64,000 nucleotides of DNA from Massiliimalia sp964370215 (GCA_964370215.1 CAYJIM010000001.1:62001-126000), one strand, 5' to 3'; positions 17,165 to 26,686 are shown, counted from the first letter of the stretch. A program made the numbers and translations. Notes: generated by a model not told the origin, from the sequence alone.

Positions 17165-17185
17165 AATATCAAGAAGTTTGATATT
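17165..17185. promoter_or_regulatory. Palindrome in the leader of the sugar transport operon
   Basis: AATATCAA and TTGATATT (17165-17172 and 17178-17185) around GAAGT, about 38 bases upstream of the binding-protein start. It could be an operator or a small mRNA hairpin. I could not place a convincing -35/-10 pair in this AT-rich 277-base region. Confidence 0.35.
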
Positions 17186-17363
17186 TTTAAAACATGTTCT
17201 TATTTTAACGCATGTCTATTAAAAAATAAATCAAATAATGTATCCAAAAACTATAAAAAATATCCCTATTTTTTATCGCAAAGCAATAATTTTATAGAAA
17301 TTTTATCTAATGCGCTAGAAATATGCCTTATTTTGAAGAATGTTTTGAAAAATATTCGTGTAA

Positions 17364-17401
17364 AAAAGTCCTCGCTCACCAGAGGGTAAACGAGGACTTT
17401 T
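17364..17401 (-). terminator. Terminator after pheT
   Basis: 11-bp inverted repeat AAAAGTCCTCG / CGAGGACTTTT (17364-17374 and 17391-17401), followed on the minus strand by further T residues, 3 bases after the pheT stop. Confidence 0.85.
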
Positions 17402-17404
17402 CAA

Positions 17405-19765
17405 TTAGGATTTCAGTGGGAACCCCTGTTGTTCGAGGTTTTTCAAAACTTCTGTCAGATACGGTTGCAGTTCTTCTCTGGACAAGGTTCTTGTCGGGGA
17501 AGAGAAACTCAAACGGATGGTCATACTGGATTGTTCCCCTTGATAGAGGTCAGTCAAACGCACTGATTGTAGCTCTGTGCAAGGCACGGCATACAATTGG
17601 GTTTCAATTTCTGCATACTTTGAACCTTTTTGTAAGACAAAGGACAAGTCAATGTCAATGCCCGGGAATTTGGACGGTTCTTTGTATTTGTTTTCCAGCG
17701 GTGCAATCGCAGAAAACGCATCCATAGAAAGTTCCGCCATGACAATATTGGCCTTTTTATCAATCTTGTGTAGATTGGTTGGGTGGAGCATCGAGAAGGT
17801 ACCGACGACAACGCCATCCACCAAAATAGATGCAGTATTGATCGGATGTTGGAATGGAAATTCCGCTTCACAGTTTTGGAAGGAGACTGTTCGATGTTTG
17901 AGATCCTTGCAAAGTACCATCAACAGGTCACGCAATTTGAGGTAAAGGGATTTTTCGTCAGTCGAACGGCTGTAAAGTGCGATCCCTAATGTTTTTTGCT
18001 CATCACAAAGACCATCTTTCATGCCTTTGACCACACGGGCAATTTCAAACATGCCAAAGTCAGGGGCAAAGGATTTGTTTTCCGCAATAAAGGAAAGCAG
18101 TGTCGGCATCATTGAATAACGAAGTACGGTATGCTCAGGAGTGACTGAATTGAGAATTTTGACATTCTCTTTCATCTCAATGCCGATTTCTTTATATTTT
18201 TTGCTGTCACACCAGAGGTAGGAGTGTACTTCATGCAGATTGTATTTGTAGACCAACAGATCTTTGATACGGTTTTCGTCCTGTTTTTCCACCGTTGGTA
18301 CTGTTGGACGAAGCGGGCTTCTTGTGGTCGCAATGGCAAAGTTGTCATATCCGTAAATACGGGTGATTTCTTCGATGATGTCTGCGGTCAGCGTGACGTC
18401 TTTGGTTGCACGCCAGCTTGGGACAGTGACATCAAATCCTGCATCTGTCCCTTTGACAGCAAAGCCCAAAGCAGTCAAGGTGCGTTCAATCTGCTCATTG
18501 GAAATGTCAATGCCGGTATAACGGTCGACAAAAGCCTTGGTGATAGACAGATCGATGGTGGGATAATGACGCACATAAGCGTCGGACAGACAGGAGGTGA
18601 TGGTGACACCGGGGTCGATCTCACAAAGTAGTTTCAAGAAACGTGCAATGGCAGTGACGGTGATTTCAGGATCCAAGACCTTTTCATAACGCATTGACGC
18701 ATCGGTACGAAGCGACAATTTGGTGGAAGTTTTACGCACACAAACGCCATCAAAGGTAGCGGATTCCAACAACAGCGAATCGGTATCATCGGCAATTTCA
18801 GAATCCAATCCACCCATTACACCGGCAATTGCCACAGGAGCACCCTTGCTGCAAATCATCAGCATTGATGGGTCGATGTTGCGGCTGGTACCATCCAAAG
18901 TGTCAAAGGTAAAGGGGGTGTCAAAGCGTTTGACTTCAATGCAATCGACTTTACGTTTGTCAAAGGCGTGCATTGGTTGACCCAATTCCAACATGATATA
19001 GTTTGTCAAGTCTGCCAGCAAGTTGATGGCACGCAGTCCACAGTAATGCAGACGAATACGCATGGCAATTGGGCTGACTTTTTTTGTGATATTTTGTACC
19101 GTCATACCCGAGTAACGATAGCAAAGGGTGGTGTCTTGAATGTCAATCGCAACAGGGGAGAGGTGATTGTAAACGGCAAGGTCCAACCCATCAACCGGTT
19201 GCAACGGACGACCGGTGAGTGCAGCAAATTCTCTTGCGATGCCGTAATGCCCCCAAAGGTCAGGGCGGTTGGTCAATGACTTGTTGTCCACTTCAAAGAC
19301 AATATCTTCAATGGGGAACAGTTTTTTGATATCGGTACCGACCACAGCATCGGCACAAAGTTCCATCAAGCCGCTATTGTCTTCACTGATGCCGAGTTCT
19401 GCTTCGCTACAGCACATCCCGTGAGATTCGTAGCCACCTACAACCGCACAAGCGATGGAAAGATCCCCCACTTTGCCGCCTTCACAGGCAAAGGGTACTT
19501 TCATGCCTTCACGGACGTTCGGTGCACCGCAAACACAGTCGACCACTTCGGTACCGTTGTCTACTTTTAATAGGTGTAGTTTTTTGGATTTCGGATGGTC
19601 TTGAACGGACAGAATTTGCCCGACAACCACCTTTTGTAAATGATCGCCCAAATGGGTGATTTCTTCCACTTCAGCGGTGGAAAGGGTAAAGCGATGAATG
19701 AGTTGATCGGCATCCAAACCATCAAGGTTGACAAAATCCCGAATCCAATTCATAGAAAGTAGCAT
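17405..19765 (-). CDS. pheT: Phenylalanine-tRNA ligase, beta subunit
   Basis: 786 residues, normal for bacterial PheT. Order of domains: N-terminal part with a tRNA-binding fold (VVVGQILSVQDHPKSKKLHLLKVDNG), B3/B4 editing domain (FEVDNKSLTNRPDLWGHYGIARE), B5 domain, catalytic-like core and C-terminal ferredoxin-fold anticodon-binding domain (YKEPSKFPGIDIDLSFVLQKG). With PheS it forms the alpha2-beta2 enzyme that charges tRNA-Phe. It starts 11 bases after pheS and shares the T-box-controlled transcript. Confidence 0.97.
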   Translation of the reverse strand: MLLSMNWIRDFVNLDGLDADQLIHRFTLSTAEVEEITHLGDHLQKVVVGQILSVQDHPKSKKLHLLKVDNGTEVVDCVCGAPNVREGMKVPFACEGGKVGDLSIACAVVGGYESHGMCCSEAELGISEDNSGLMELCADAVVGTDIKKLFPIEDIVFEVDNKSLTNRPDLWGHYGIAREFAALTGRPLQPVDGLDLAVYNHLSPVAIDIQDTTLCYRYSGMTVQNITKKVSPIAMRIRLHYCGLRAINLLADLTNYIMLELGQPMHAFDKRKVDCIEVKRFDTPFTFDTLDGTSRNIDPSMLMICSKGAPVAIAGVMGGLDSEIADDTDSLLLESATFDGVCVRKTSTKLSLRTDASMRYEKVLDPEITVTAIARFLKLLCEIDPGVTITSCLSDAYVRHYPTIDLSITKAFVDRYTGIDISNEQIERTLTALGFAVKGTDAGFDVTVPSWRATKDVTLTADIIEEITRIYGYDNFAIATTRSPLRPTVPTVEKQDENRIKDLLVYKYNLHEVHSYLWCDSKKYKEIGIEMKENVKILNSVTPEHTVLRYSMMPTLLSFIAENKSFAPDFGMFEIARVVKGMKDGLCDEQKTLGIALYSRSTDEKSLYLKLRDLLMVLCKDLKHRTVSFQNCEAEFPFQHPINTASILVDGVVVGTFSMLHPTNLHKIDKKANIVMAELSMDAFSAIAPLENKYKEPSKFPGIDIDLSFVLQKGSKYAEIETQLYAVPCTELQSVRLTDLYQGEQSSMTIRLSFSSPTRTLSREELQPYLTEVLKNLEQQGFPLKS

Positions 19766-19776
19766 GATGGTTCCTC

Positions 19777-20805
19777 CTATTTCGTTTCAAATTGTGACAG
19801 TGCTTTGAGGTTGCCGGAATTGAAGTCACGAATATCTTTGATGCCGTACTTCATCATAGCGAGACGGGTAAGACCCAAACCAAAGGCAAACCCTGTATAT
19901 TTATCGGTGTCGATGCCACCGGCTTTCAATACGTTTGGATGGATCATCCCACAAGGGCAAAGTTCCAGCCAACCAGAGTTTTTACAGGAAGGGCAACCGT
20001 CACCACCACAGATGAGGCAGCTGACATCCAACTCAAAACCGGGCTCTACAAATGGGAAGAACCCCGGACGGAGACGCACGTTGACCTCTTTATGGAACAC
20101 TTCGGAAAGCATGGTCTTCATAAAGTAGATGAGGTTTGAAATGGAAATATCGGTGTCAATCATCATCCCTTCCATTTGGAAGAAGGTGTTTTCATGACAG
20201 GCATCGATGGATTCATTTCTAAAACATCTCGAAGGGAAGACAGCACGCAACGGGGCACCGTATTTTTTCATGATGGAATTTTGTGCCGCCGAGGTGTGGG
20301 TTTTCAGTACTTGTCCATTTTCCAGATAGTAGGTGTCCTGCATATCACGTGCCGGATGGTCTTTCGGGATGTTAAGTGCTTCAAAACAGTTGTAGTCGTC
20401 CACAATTTCAGCAAAATCTTCTACAGTGAAGCCCATGCTAAAGAAAATCTCTTCCAATTCACGTTGTACCAATGTAATGGGGTGAAAGGATCCTTGAACG
20501 GTTTCTACCGGCAAGGTGACGTCATATTGCTCTGCTTTGTTGACAAGCGCTTCAATTTCCTTTTGCTGTAAGGTCACTGCCATATCAGAAAGGCGCTGTT
20601 CTACATCACGTTTTAAAAGGTTGATCTGTTGACCTGCCTCTTTTTTCATTTCTTTAGGCACATCTTTGAGCTGTTTTAACAGTTCGGTGACATGTCCTTT
20701 TTTACCAACAAACGATACACGCAGTTGTTCGAGCTCTGTCGAGGACAGTACAGCGGTAACTTGCTCTTCAAACTGTGTGCGAATGCTTTCAAGTTGTTGT
20801 TGCAT
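19777..20805 (-). CDS. pheS: Phenylalanine-tRNA ligase, alpha subunit
   Basis: 342 residues. An N-terminal coiled coil is followed by the class II catalytic core with motif 2 around LKTHTSAAQ and FPSRCFRNESIDACHENTFFQMEG, a zinc-knuckle-like CLICGGDGCPSCKNSGWLE as in many Firmicutes, and motif 3 GFAFGLGLTRLAMMKYGI. The ATG at 20805 is preceded by AAGGAG; the open frame runs further upstream only because it enters the T-box leader. Expression is controlled by tRNA-Phe charging through that leader. Confidence 0.97.
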   Translation of the reverse strand: MQQQLESIRTQFEEQVTAVLSSTELEQLRVSFVGKKGHVTELLKQLKDVPKEMKKEAGQQINLLKRDVEQRLSDMAVTLQQKEIEALVNKAEQYDVTLPVETVQGSFHPITLVQRELEEIFFSMGFTVEDFAEIVDDYNCFEALNIPKDHPARDMQDTYYLENGQVLKTHTSAAQNSIMKKYGAPLRAVFPSRCFRNESIDACHENTFFQMEGMMIDTDISISNLIYFMKTMLSEVFHKEVNVRLRPGFFPFVEPGFELDVSCLICGGDGCPSCKNSGWLELCPCGMIHPNVLKAGGIDTDKYTGFAFGLGLTRLAMMKYGIKDIRDFNSGNLKALSQFETK

Positions 20806-20843
20806 GCTTAAAACTCCTTTATAGTTAGATAAGGTATTTGGGA

Positions 20844-21112
20844 CAAAAAAATCGTCCCTTGTTTGTTCAAGGGACGCAAACGATCGAATCGGATACGCGG
20901 TACCACCCTGATTTTTGTGCAATGCACAAACACTCATTGAGCCTTGTAACGATGGCCAAACCGTTTTTGCCTACTAATCATTGATCAATATTCAACAAAA
21001 CCGCTCCGAAGGGAAACTTCGCTAAAATCACATCAATCGCTCACAGCCAAAGGCGATTTTCTCTGAAAATGCTGTTAAATTTTAGGTACTGTACTTCATC
21101 TTAGCGTTTACT
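20844..21112 (-). ncRNA. T-box riboswitch leader of pheST
   Basis: The minus-strand leader contains the T-box antiterminator sequence GGGTGGTACCGCG (20896-20908). Downstream of it is an intrinsic terminator: stem CGTCCCTTG / CAAGGGACG (20853-20861 and 20868-20876) followed by seven or more T. The 5' part contains Stem I-like elements (AGATGAAGTA near 21095). Uncharged tRNA pairs with the specifier codon and the antiterminator bulge and allows read-through into pheS. From the genes the specifier should be a Phe codon; TTC triplets occur in the leader but I could not fix the specifier loop by eye. Confidence 0.92.
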
Positions 21113-21118
21113 CTTACT

Positions 21119-21147
21119 AATATAACAAATTCTTTACAATTTTGCAA
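21119..21147 (-). promoter_or_regulatory. Promoter of the pheST T-box transcript
   Basis: Minus strand TTGCAA (21142-21147), 17-base spacer, TATATT (21119-21124). Confidence 0.75.
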
Positions 21148-21168
21148 GCACATATTCAACAAATTATC

Positions 21169-21197
21169 TTGCAGTTTTTCACAAAATCCTTTATAAT
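21169..21197 (+). promoter_or_regulatory. Promoter of the DUF6106-like gene and acpS
   Basis: TTGCAG (21169-21174), 17-base spacer, TATAAT (21192-21197), 33 bases ahead of the start codon. Confidence 0.75.
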
Positions 21198-21229
21198 AGT
21201 GACAGACTTTAATTTGAAGGAGAATGGAT

Positions 21230-21772
21230 ATGGATGTATTTTACGAGCAAATTGTTGTAAAGCAAAGCACGCCGACAGACATTTTAAAGAAAGTAGGGCT
21301 GATTGTTGCGGCACTCGCCGTCATCGTTTTGGTGATGTTTATTTTGCCGGTTGTACCGGAACCAACCATCGCATCCATCTTTGGTAGCATTGGGCTATTC
21401 TTGGCAGCAGGGGCAATTTACGGTACTTGGTTTTTACTCACCTCGATGAATGTAGAATATGAGTACATCTTGACAAATGGGGAAATCGACATCGACAAAA
21501 TCATCGCCAGAAGAAAACGTAAACGTTTGGTGACAGTCAACGCCAGAAATTTTACTGAAATGGGCAAGTACAGCCCGGCACAGCACAAAGGGAAATCCTA
21601 CCCAGCCACTATTATGGCCTGTACCAACCCTGAAGCAGAGGACTGCTGGTATGCGGTAGCGGATCATCCAAAACACGGATCGTGCCTGTTGGTATTCAAT
21701 CCAAATGAACACATTCGTTCGGGTATGAAACAATATGTCAAACGTGCCGCTTTGAAAGATGATTTGGTGTAA
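21230..21772 (+). CDS. Membrane protein of DUF6106 type
   Basis: 180 residues. Two hydrophobic segments lie near residues 25-45 and 53-72, followed by a soluble part with YILTNGEIDIDKIIARRKRKRLV, which recalls a PH-like fold. I recognise it as the DUF6106 family common in Clostridia; its function is unknown. The second ATG (21230) is chosen because AAGGAG ends 7 bases before it, whereas the first ATG (21224) would be too close. It is co-transcribed with acpS, 17 bases downstream. Confidence 0.75.
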   Translation: MDVFYEQIVVKQSTPTDILKKVGLIVAALAVIVLVMFILPVVPEPTIASIFGSIGLFLAAGAIYGTWFLLTSMNVEYEYILTNGEIDIDKIIARRKRKRLVTVNARNFTEMGKYSPAQHKGKSYPATIMACTNPEAEDCWYAVADHPKHGSCLLVFNPNEHIRSGMKQYVKRAALKDDLV

Positions 21773-21789
21773 AGGATAAAGGAACGCAT

Positions 21790-22155
21790 ATGAAAATAGG
21801 ACTGGATATGGTGGAAGTTGCACGCATCGAAAAGTCCCTTGAAAACCCTCGTTTTAAGACGGGGGTTTTTTCGAGGGAAGAACAGCGCTTTTTGGAGAGT
21901 AAAAGATGGAATCCACAGTCAGCCGCTGCTAATTTTGCAGCAAAGGAGGCTTTTTCCAAAGCCTTAGGCACTGGCGTGCGTGGATTTTCGCTCTGTGAGG
22001 TATCGGTATTGCGGGATGAATTAGGGGCACCCTTTTTTGTATTTCACGGCAAAGCGTTGGCACTGACCAAGGGAAAACAGTTTTCGGTCAGTTTGACCCA
22101 TACCGACACCTTGGCACAAGCGGTGGTGTTGATGACCGAAGAAGCGTCATGCTAA
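21790..22155 (+). CDS. acpS: Holo-[acyl-carrier-protein] synthase
   Basis: 121 residues, typical of AcpS, which transfers 4'-phosphopantetheine from CoA to the acyl carrier protein. The Mg2+/CoA-binding motifs are GLDMVEVARIEKSL at the N-terminus (Asp6) and NFAAKEAFSKALG in the middle, followed by VSLTHTDTLAQAVVL at the end. It lies 17 bases after the DUF6106-like gene in the same transcript. Confidence 0.95.
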   Translation: MKIGLDMVEVARIEKSLENPRFKTGVFSREEQRFLESKRWNPQSAAANFAAKEAFSKALGTGVRGFSLCEVSVLRDELGAPFFVFHGKALALTKGKQFSVSLTHTDTLAQAVVLMTEEASC

Positions 22156-22238
22156 GAAAATTTTAAGATTTAACACGAAAAAAACAAGGGGTTTTGGGGT
22201 TATACTGACAACAGTGACATGAGAAAGGACGAACAGAA

Positions 22239-22937
22239 ATGGAACAATCAAGAGTACTTGTCGTGGATGACGATCATGAAATCGTCCGTGCCATAGCAAC
22301 CTTACTGGAACGGGAAAACATCAAAGTTTTCCGTGCCTACAACGGATTGGAAGCATTGGACATCTTGTCGACTCAGACCATTGAATTGGTTATTATGGAT
22401 GTGATGATGCCGAAAATGGATGGACTATCTGCTACCATGAAAATTCGCAGTCAAAAAAATATTCCCATTATCATCCTATCCGCAAAATCAGAGGATAGTG
22501 ATAAGGTTTTGGGACTGTCCATCGGCGCGGATGACTATGTGACAAAACCCTTCCATCCGCCCGAATTGGTTGCAAGAGTGCAGTCTCACCTGCGTCGTTA
22601 TATCAATTTAGGCGACATTCAACGCACCCAACAGGCGGAAAATCTCATCATTGGTGGGTTGACGCTGGATCGCACCGCAAAGCAAGTGCTCGTAGATGGG
22701 GAAGCGGTAAAGATGACGGCGACGGAGTATAAAATCCTAGAACTGCTGATGAAAAATGCAGGGCAGGTATTTTCCGCAGAGGAAATTTACCGTCTGGTAT
22801 GGAATGAAGATGCGTTTTCTGTCGAAAACACCGTCATGGTGCACATTCGACACATTCGCTCTAAAATTGAAATCGATCCGAAAAATCCAAGATACCTCAA
22901 AGTCGTTTGGGGCATCGGTTACAAAATTGATCCATAA
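22239..22937 (+). CDS. OmpR/VanR-type response regulator
   Basis: 232 residues. The receiver domain shows the acidic pocket VVDDDHE, the phospho-acceptor aspartate in ELVIMDVMMPKMDG, and the lysine in VTKPFHPPEL. A winged-helix DNA-binding domain follows (residues about 130-230: LTLDRTAKQVLVDG, TATEYKILELL, RHIRSKIE, VWGIGYKI). It is coupled to the kinase gene 21 bases downstream. Sequence style resembles VanR-like envelope-stress regulators, but no van genes are present. Confidence 0.93.
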   Translation: MEQSRVLVVDDDHEIVRAIATLLERENIKVFRAYNGLEALDILSTQTIELVIMDVMMPKMDGLSATMKIRSQKNIPIIILSAKSEDSDKVLGLSIGADDYVTKPFHPPELVARVQSHLRRYINLGDIQRTQQAENLIIGGLTLDRTAKQVLVDGEAVKMTATEYKILELLMKNAGQVFSAEEIYRLVWNEDAFSVENTVMVHIRHIRSKIEIDPKNPRYLKVVWGIGYKIDP

Positions 22938-22958
22938 ATCCTAAAAGGAGGCTTTTTG

Positions 22959-24719
22959 ATGAATCAGGTACCAATATCGCCGACAGGAGAGGGGGACCAT
23001 CAAAACCACATCCAGACAAGTCCGCCAACGACACCACCGCCTACTCCAAGCCCTATGCTACAGGCAAGTCATACCCCACCGATCTTACCGCCAAAACAAA
23101 AAAAGAAAAAGCGGTACAGTACCACACGATTGATCTTTACCTCCTGTTCGCTGATTGGCTGGATCATTTCTATTGCGGCGATGTATTCGATGGTGGATAA
23201 CACTGAACTGTCCTACAGCATTGAATTTGCATTACTACCACTCTTCACTTTTTTGCTTTTTGGATTTTTATCTTTTGCAGGTCTCTTTTCACTTGCAAAA
23301 CAAATCAAAAGGGAAAAAGAACCGCGTGTGGGGAGATTGGAAAAATTATATGTAGAAATCCATGCGCTCATTCTCTTAGCCGGTACACTATTATTGTTTG
23401 TCATTGCAATCAATACTTGGCTTGCGGTATATTATTCCATCTCGGGTACGCTTATGTGGCCGATCTATTTTTTGTTTGGTATGCCTGTCATGTTGCCGAT
23501 GCTACTGTGCTTTCTTTCGGTGATACGGCAATTTTGCATGAAAAACCCAAAATTACTGTTGGAAGAATTTTATCAGACATTTTGGCGATCCATCAAGCGG
23601 AGTTGGATGAGAACGACCAAAGGGATTTTGCGCATGCTACACCCCAAAGGATCCCAGGGGGAGCATCCGCTACTCACAGCGCTTTATCGTGAACAAGCGT
23701 TACTTGGACTACTGCTAATTTTACTTTTTATTAGTGTAGTGGGCTGTTTTCTACTTTTTTTGCTGTTTGGCTTGGTGGCCTTGCTGTTGCTGTTTGCCAT
23801 CCTCATTCCGGCGGCGGTCATCATCCCACTGATTGTGATTCAGCGTCAAAATAAGCAATATGAAGAACTTTCAAAACTATTGGATCAGATTGAGGCAGCA
23901 TCTAAAGGGGACTTTCAGTATGACCCACAGATTGACAAAAAGTCGGTCTGCTATGAAATTTCTAAACAGATGAGTGGTCTTACCGATAGCTTCCAACACA
24001 CGGTGGAGGAACAGGTCAAGAGTGAGCGTACCAAAATTGCATTGGTGACCAATGTCTCCCACGATTTGAAAACACCACTCACTTCTATCATCAGCTATGT
24101 CGACTTACTGGGGCAGGAGGACTTGCCGGACGAAGCGAAAGATTACGTCAAAATTCTACAACAAAAATCCGAGCGCTTAAAAAATATCGTTGCCGACCTC
24201 TTTGACCTAGCCAAAGTCACCAGTGGAGAGACAGAAATGCAGGTAGAGGCATTGGATATGTCCACGCTCGTTATTCAAACCATCGGTGATATGGAAGACA
24301 CTATCACACAATCAGGGCTACAATTGCGTCAAGCGGTGACGACCCCGCCGGTACCCATTTTGGCAGACGGTGGGAAGCTGTATCGTGTCCTGCAAAATGT
24401 CATTGACAACGCGTTGAAATATTCGATGGAGGGGACACGGGTCTACCTCGATTTACAGGTAGTGGATGAAAAAGCGGTCTTTTCCGTCAAGAATACCGCA
24501 CAATATGAAATGACCTTTACCGCAGACGAAATCATGGAACGCTTTGTGCGTGGTGATGAATCTCGCTCTACTGAAGGCAACGGGTTGGGTCTTTCCATTG
24601 CCAAAAGTTTTACCGAAGCAAATGATGGCACCTTTGAGGTATTCGTCGATGGTGACCAATTTAAAGTCATCATTGCCTTTCCGATTACGACACAGTCGGT
24701 ACCAACGGAAGAGGAATAA
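22959..24719 (+). CDS. Membrane histidine kinase, VanS-like catalytic part
   Basis: 586 residues. The first 55 are soluble and rich in Pro and Thr. About six membrane helices follow between residues 60 and 300, with little extracellular sequence, suggesting sensing within or at the membrane. The kinase core has the phospho-acceptor histidine in NVSHDLKTPLTSIISYVDLL, the N box NVIDNALKYS and the G2 box GNGLGLSIAKSF. The ATG at 22959 follows AAGGAGG by 7 bases. Partner of the response regulator just upstream; a terminator closes the operon. Signal and targets are unknown. Confidence 0.92.
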   Translation: MNQVPISPTGEGDHQNHIQTSPPTTPPPTPSPMLQASHTPPILPPKQKKKKRYSTTRLIFTSCSLIGWIISIAAMYSMVDNTELSYSIEFALLPLFTFLLFGFLSFAGLFSLAKQIKREKEPRVGRLEKLYVEIHALILLAGTLLLFVIAINTWLAVYYSISGTLMWPIYFLFGMPVMLPMLLCFLSVIRQFCMKNPKLLLEEFYQTFWRSIKRSWMRTTKGILRMLHPKGSQGEHPLLTALYREQALLGLLLILLFISVVGCFLLFLLFGLVALLLLFAILIPAAVIIPLIVIQRQNKQYEELSKLLDQIEAASKGDFQYDPQIDKKSVCYEISKQMSGLTDSFQHTVEEQVKSERTKIALVTNVSHDLKTPLTSIISYVDLLGQEDLPDEAKDYVKILQQKSERLKNIVADLFDLAKVTSGETEMQVEALDMSTLVIQTIGDMEDTITQSGLQLRQAVTTPPVPILADGGKLYRVLQNVIDNALKYSMEGTRVYLDLQVVDEKAVFSVKNTAQYEMTFTADEIMERFVRGDESRSTEGNGLGLSIAKSFTEANDGTFEVFVDGDQFKVIIAFPITTQSVPTEEE

Positions 24720-24721
24720 AC

Positions 24722-24756
24722 AAAAAAGACAAAGGGAATCCCCCTTTGTCTTTTTT
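24722..24756 (+). terminator. Terminator of the two-component operon
   Basis: 15-bp stem AAAAAAGACAAAGGG / CCCTTTGTCTTTTTT (24722-24736 and 24742-24756), two bases after the kinase stop. Confidence 0.9.
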
Positions 24757-24852
24757 GCATCGCATCGATCGATGGATACTCTATTTTAAAACCAAACTTC
24801 AAAGTGCTGTACTCGGAAGTGGTTGTATCTTATCTTATGCGACAAGACAGTA

Positions 24853-24889
24853 AATGCCCCTCTCGTTTTTTGTAAGCGAGAGGGGCATT
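24853..24889 (-). terminator. Hairpin downstream of the first aldo/keto reductase gene
   Basis: 13-bp inverted repeat AATGCCCCTCTCG / CGAGAGGGGCATT (24853-24865 and 24877-24889). It lies 73 bases past the reductase stop, with only a short T stretch after it on the minus strand. Confidence 0.5.
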
Positions 24890-24961
24890 GATAGGGTTTT
24901 GTCTAAAAACAACGATCCGATGAAAGTCACCAGACAATTTCGGGAAAATCAACGCACAAAT

Positions 24962-26083
24962 TTATTTTGTAACTGCAGTGACAAGGCTGTCAATTTCTTT
25001 CAAGTGAGTTGGAATATCGATGTGTTGTGGACATTTGGCACTGCAAGCGCCACAGTCAATACAATCAGCAGGCGTATGACCGGCACTCTTGATATTGTTT
25101 GCAAAATCCGTGTCACTCTGCCCGATACGATACACATTATAGAGTTTGAATACTTCGGGGATGTTGATGCTGACAGGACAATCGATGCAGTATTTACAAT
25201 CGGTACAGGGCACGAGATTTGTCTGTTTGTAAATGGCAAGCGCTTTGTCAATGGCGACTTTTTCATCATCGGTGAGTGGTTTGAAGTCGTCAAAGGTTTT
25301 GAGGTTGTCCGCCACCTGCTCCATCGTGGTCATTCCGCTGAGTACGGTGAAGACGTTTGGCAAGCTCGCACAGTAACGCATGGCAAAAGATGCTTGTGAT
25401 ACATTAGGGTTACAGGCATTTAGCACAGCGGCAGCATCGGTCGGCAGATTGGCAAGTACACCACCACGTACCGGCTCCATGACGATGCAAGGGATGTTGT
25501 GTTTTTCCAAAATTTCGTATTGATCTTTTGCTTGTTGGAATTCCCAGTCGAGGTAATTGAGCTGTAGCTGAGAAAAATCCCATTGATATTTTTGACATAC
25601 CGTTTCCAATACGCTCGGTACATCGTGGAAGGAAAAGCCCAATTTCTTGATGCGACCGGCTTTCTTTTCCTGTTGCAGATATTCAATGACACCAAATTCT
25701 TCTGCGCGCTTGAGCCATCTGTCAGAAACAGCATGAAGAAGATAAAAGTCAAAATGCTCTACCTGACATTTTGCCAATTGATCTTCGAAAATGCGTGCCA
25801 CATCTTCCTTGGTATCAGCCATCCAAACCGGCATTTTGTTGGTGATAAAAAAGCTATCTCTGGGATATTTTTTCATGGCCTCGCCCAAAAAGGATTGGGA
25901 TTCTCCATCGTGGTACATGTAGGCGGTGTCAAAGTAGTTGACCCCATTTTGGTAGGCAAGATCCAACATTTTGATCGACTCTTCACGGTCAATTTTACCG
26001 TCATCTGTGGTTGGGAAACGCATAGCACCAAATCCTAAGAGTGACACTTTTTCTGTAACAGGTCCAATACTGCGATAAATCAC
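24962..26083 (-). CDS. Aldo/keto reductase fused to a 4Fe-4S ferredoxin-like domain
   Basis: 373 residues. The N-terminal aldo/keto reductase barrel shows the tetrad regions YFDTAYMYHDGES (Asp and Tyr), FFITNKMPVW (Lys) and DFYLLHAVSD (His). The C-terminus has two cysteine clusters, CTDCKYCIDCP and CIDCGACSAKCPQ, the latter a classic 4Fe-4S site. Such fusions are common in anaerobes and probably link NAD(P)H or ferredoxin to carbonyl reduction. A GTG at 26083 is chosen as start because AGGAGG precedes it by 8 bases and the chain then reads MIYRSIGPVTEKVSLLGFGAM. A second copy of this type lies at 48298-49425. Confidence 0.9.
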   Translation of the reverse strand: MIYRSIGPVTEKVSLLGFGAMRFPTTDDGKIDREESIKMLDLAYQNGVNYFDTAYMYHDGESQSFLGEAMKKYPRDSFFITNKMPVWMADTKEDVARIFEDQLAKCQVEHFDFYLLHAVSDRWLKRAEEFGVIEYLQQEKKAGRIKKLGFSFHDVPSVLETVCQKYQWDFSQLQLNYLDWEFQQAKDQYEILEKHNIPCIVMEPVRGGVLANLPTDAAAVLNACNPNVSQASFAMRYCASLPNVFTVLSGMTTMEQVADNLKTFDDFKPLTDDEKVAIDKALAIYKQTNLVPCTDCKYCIDCPVSINIPEVFKLYNVYRIGQSDTDFANNIKSAGHTPADCIDCGACSAKCPQHIDIPTHLKEIDSLVTAVTK

Positions 26084-26151
26084 AAGCAATTCCTCCTCAA
26101 ATGTTGTTATGAATGTTATTGTATATTGCAATGAGCCTAACGCTCTATTTC

Positions 26152-26180
26152 ATTATAGCGAATAAAGTTGGGAAAGGCAA
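26152..26180 (-). promoter_or_regulatory. Promoter of the first aldo/keto reductase
   Basis: Minus strand TTGCCT (26175-26180), 17-base spacer, TATAAT (26152-26157). Confidence 0.65.
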
Positions 26181-26243
26181 GATTTTTCAAATAAAAAAAA
26201 GCACAAAGTTTATACAATTTTTTAGATTAACAGGAAATATATC

Positions 26244-26271
26244 TTGATTTTTGGTGATTTTGTGATACAAT
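26244..26271 (+). promoter_or_regulatory. Promoter of the small membrane protein gene at 26309
   Basis: TTGATT (26244-26249), 16-base spacer, TACAAT (26266-26271). Confidence 0.6.
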
Positions 26272-26308
26272 AGCAGTAAGAAACCAGACCAAAGAAGGGG
26301 GAAATGAC

Positions 26309-26686
26309 ATGATCATTGAATGTTTGGCGATTATTGCCGTGCTGGGTGCGACGATATTTGCCTATTTGCGCATCGGCAAAAAGGTATACGCCTCAATCGT
26401 TGCAGTTCTTTTACTGCTCCCCGGTGTGCATTGTTTGATTGAGTTGATCTTTCGCCGACACCTCGTTGCCATGGATCCACAACGGGGCATAGTTCTTTGG
26501 ATATTGGCAGATGTGCTGACCATGGGGCTGAGCTGTGTCTTGATTGGATGGCTTGCTCGTAAGGTAGAAAAGCGTAGTCAGCGAATCAGCCTGATCGTGA
26601 TTACGGGAATTTACATCGCGGTATTAACCGTTGTGCTATTATTTGAAATTGTAGGGCAGTTTGGTAACGCCTTCATCTCTGCATAG
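26309..26686 (+). CDS. Small four-helix membrane protein, unknown function
   Basis: 125 residues with four hydrophobic segments (about residues 2-20, 27-47, 62-82 and 92-115) joined by short basic loops such as RIGKK and RKVEKRSQR. I do not recognise the family. The gene has its own promoter, a GGGG-containing ribosome site ahead of the ATG and a shared terminator behind it, so it appears to be a genuine single-gene unit. It faces uppP convergently. Confidence 0.6.
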   Translation: MIIECLAIIAVLGATIFAYLRIGKKVYASIVAVLLLLPGVHCLIELIFRRHLVAMDPQRGIVLWILADVLTMGLSCVLIGWLARKVEKRSQRISLIVITGIYIAVLTVVLLFEIVGQFGNAFISA

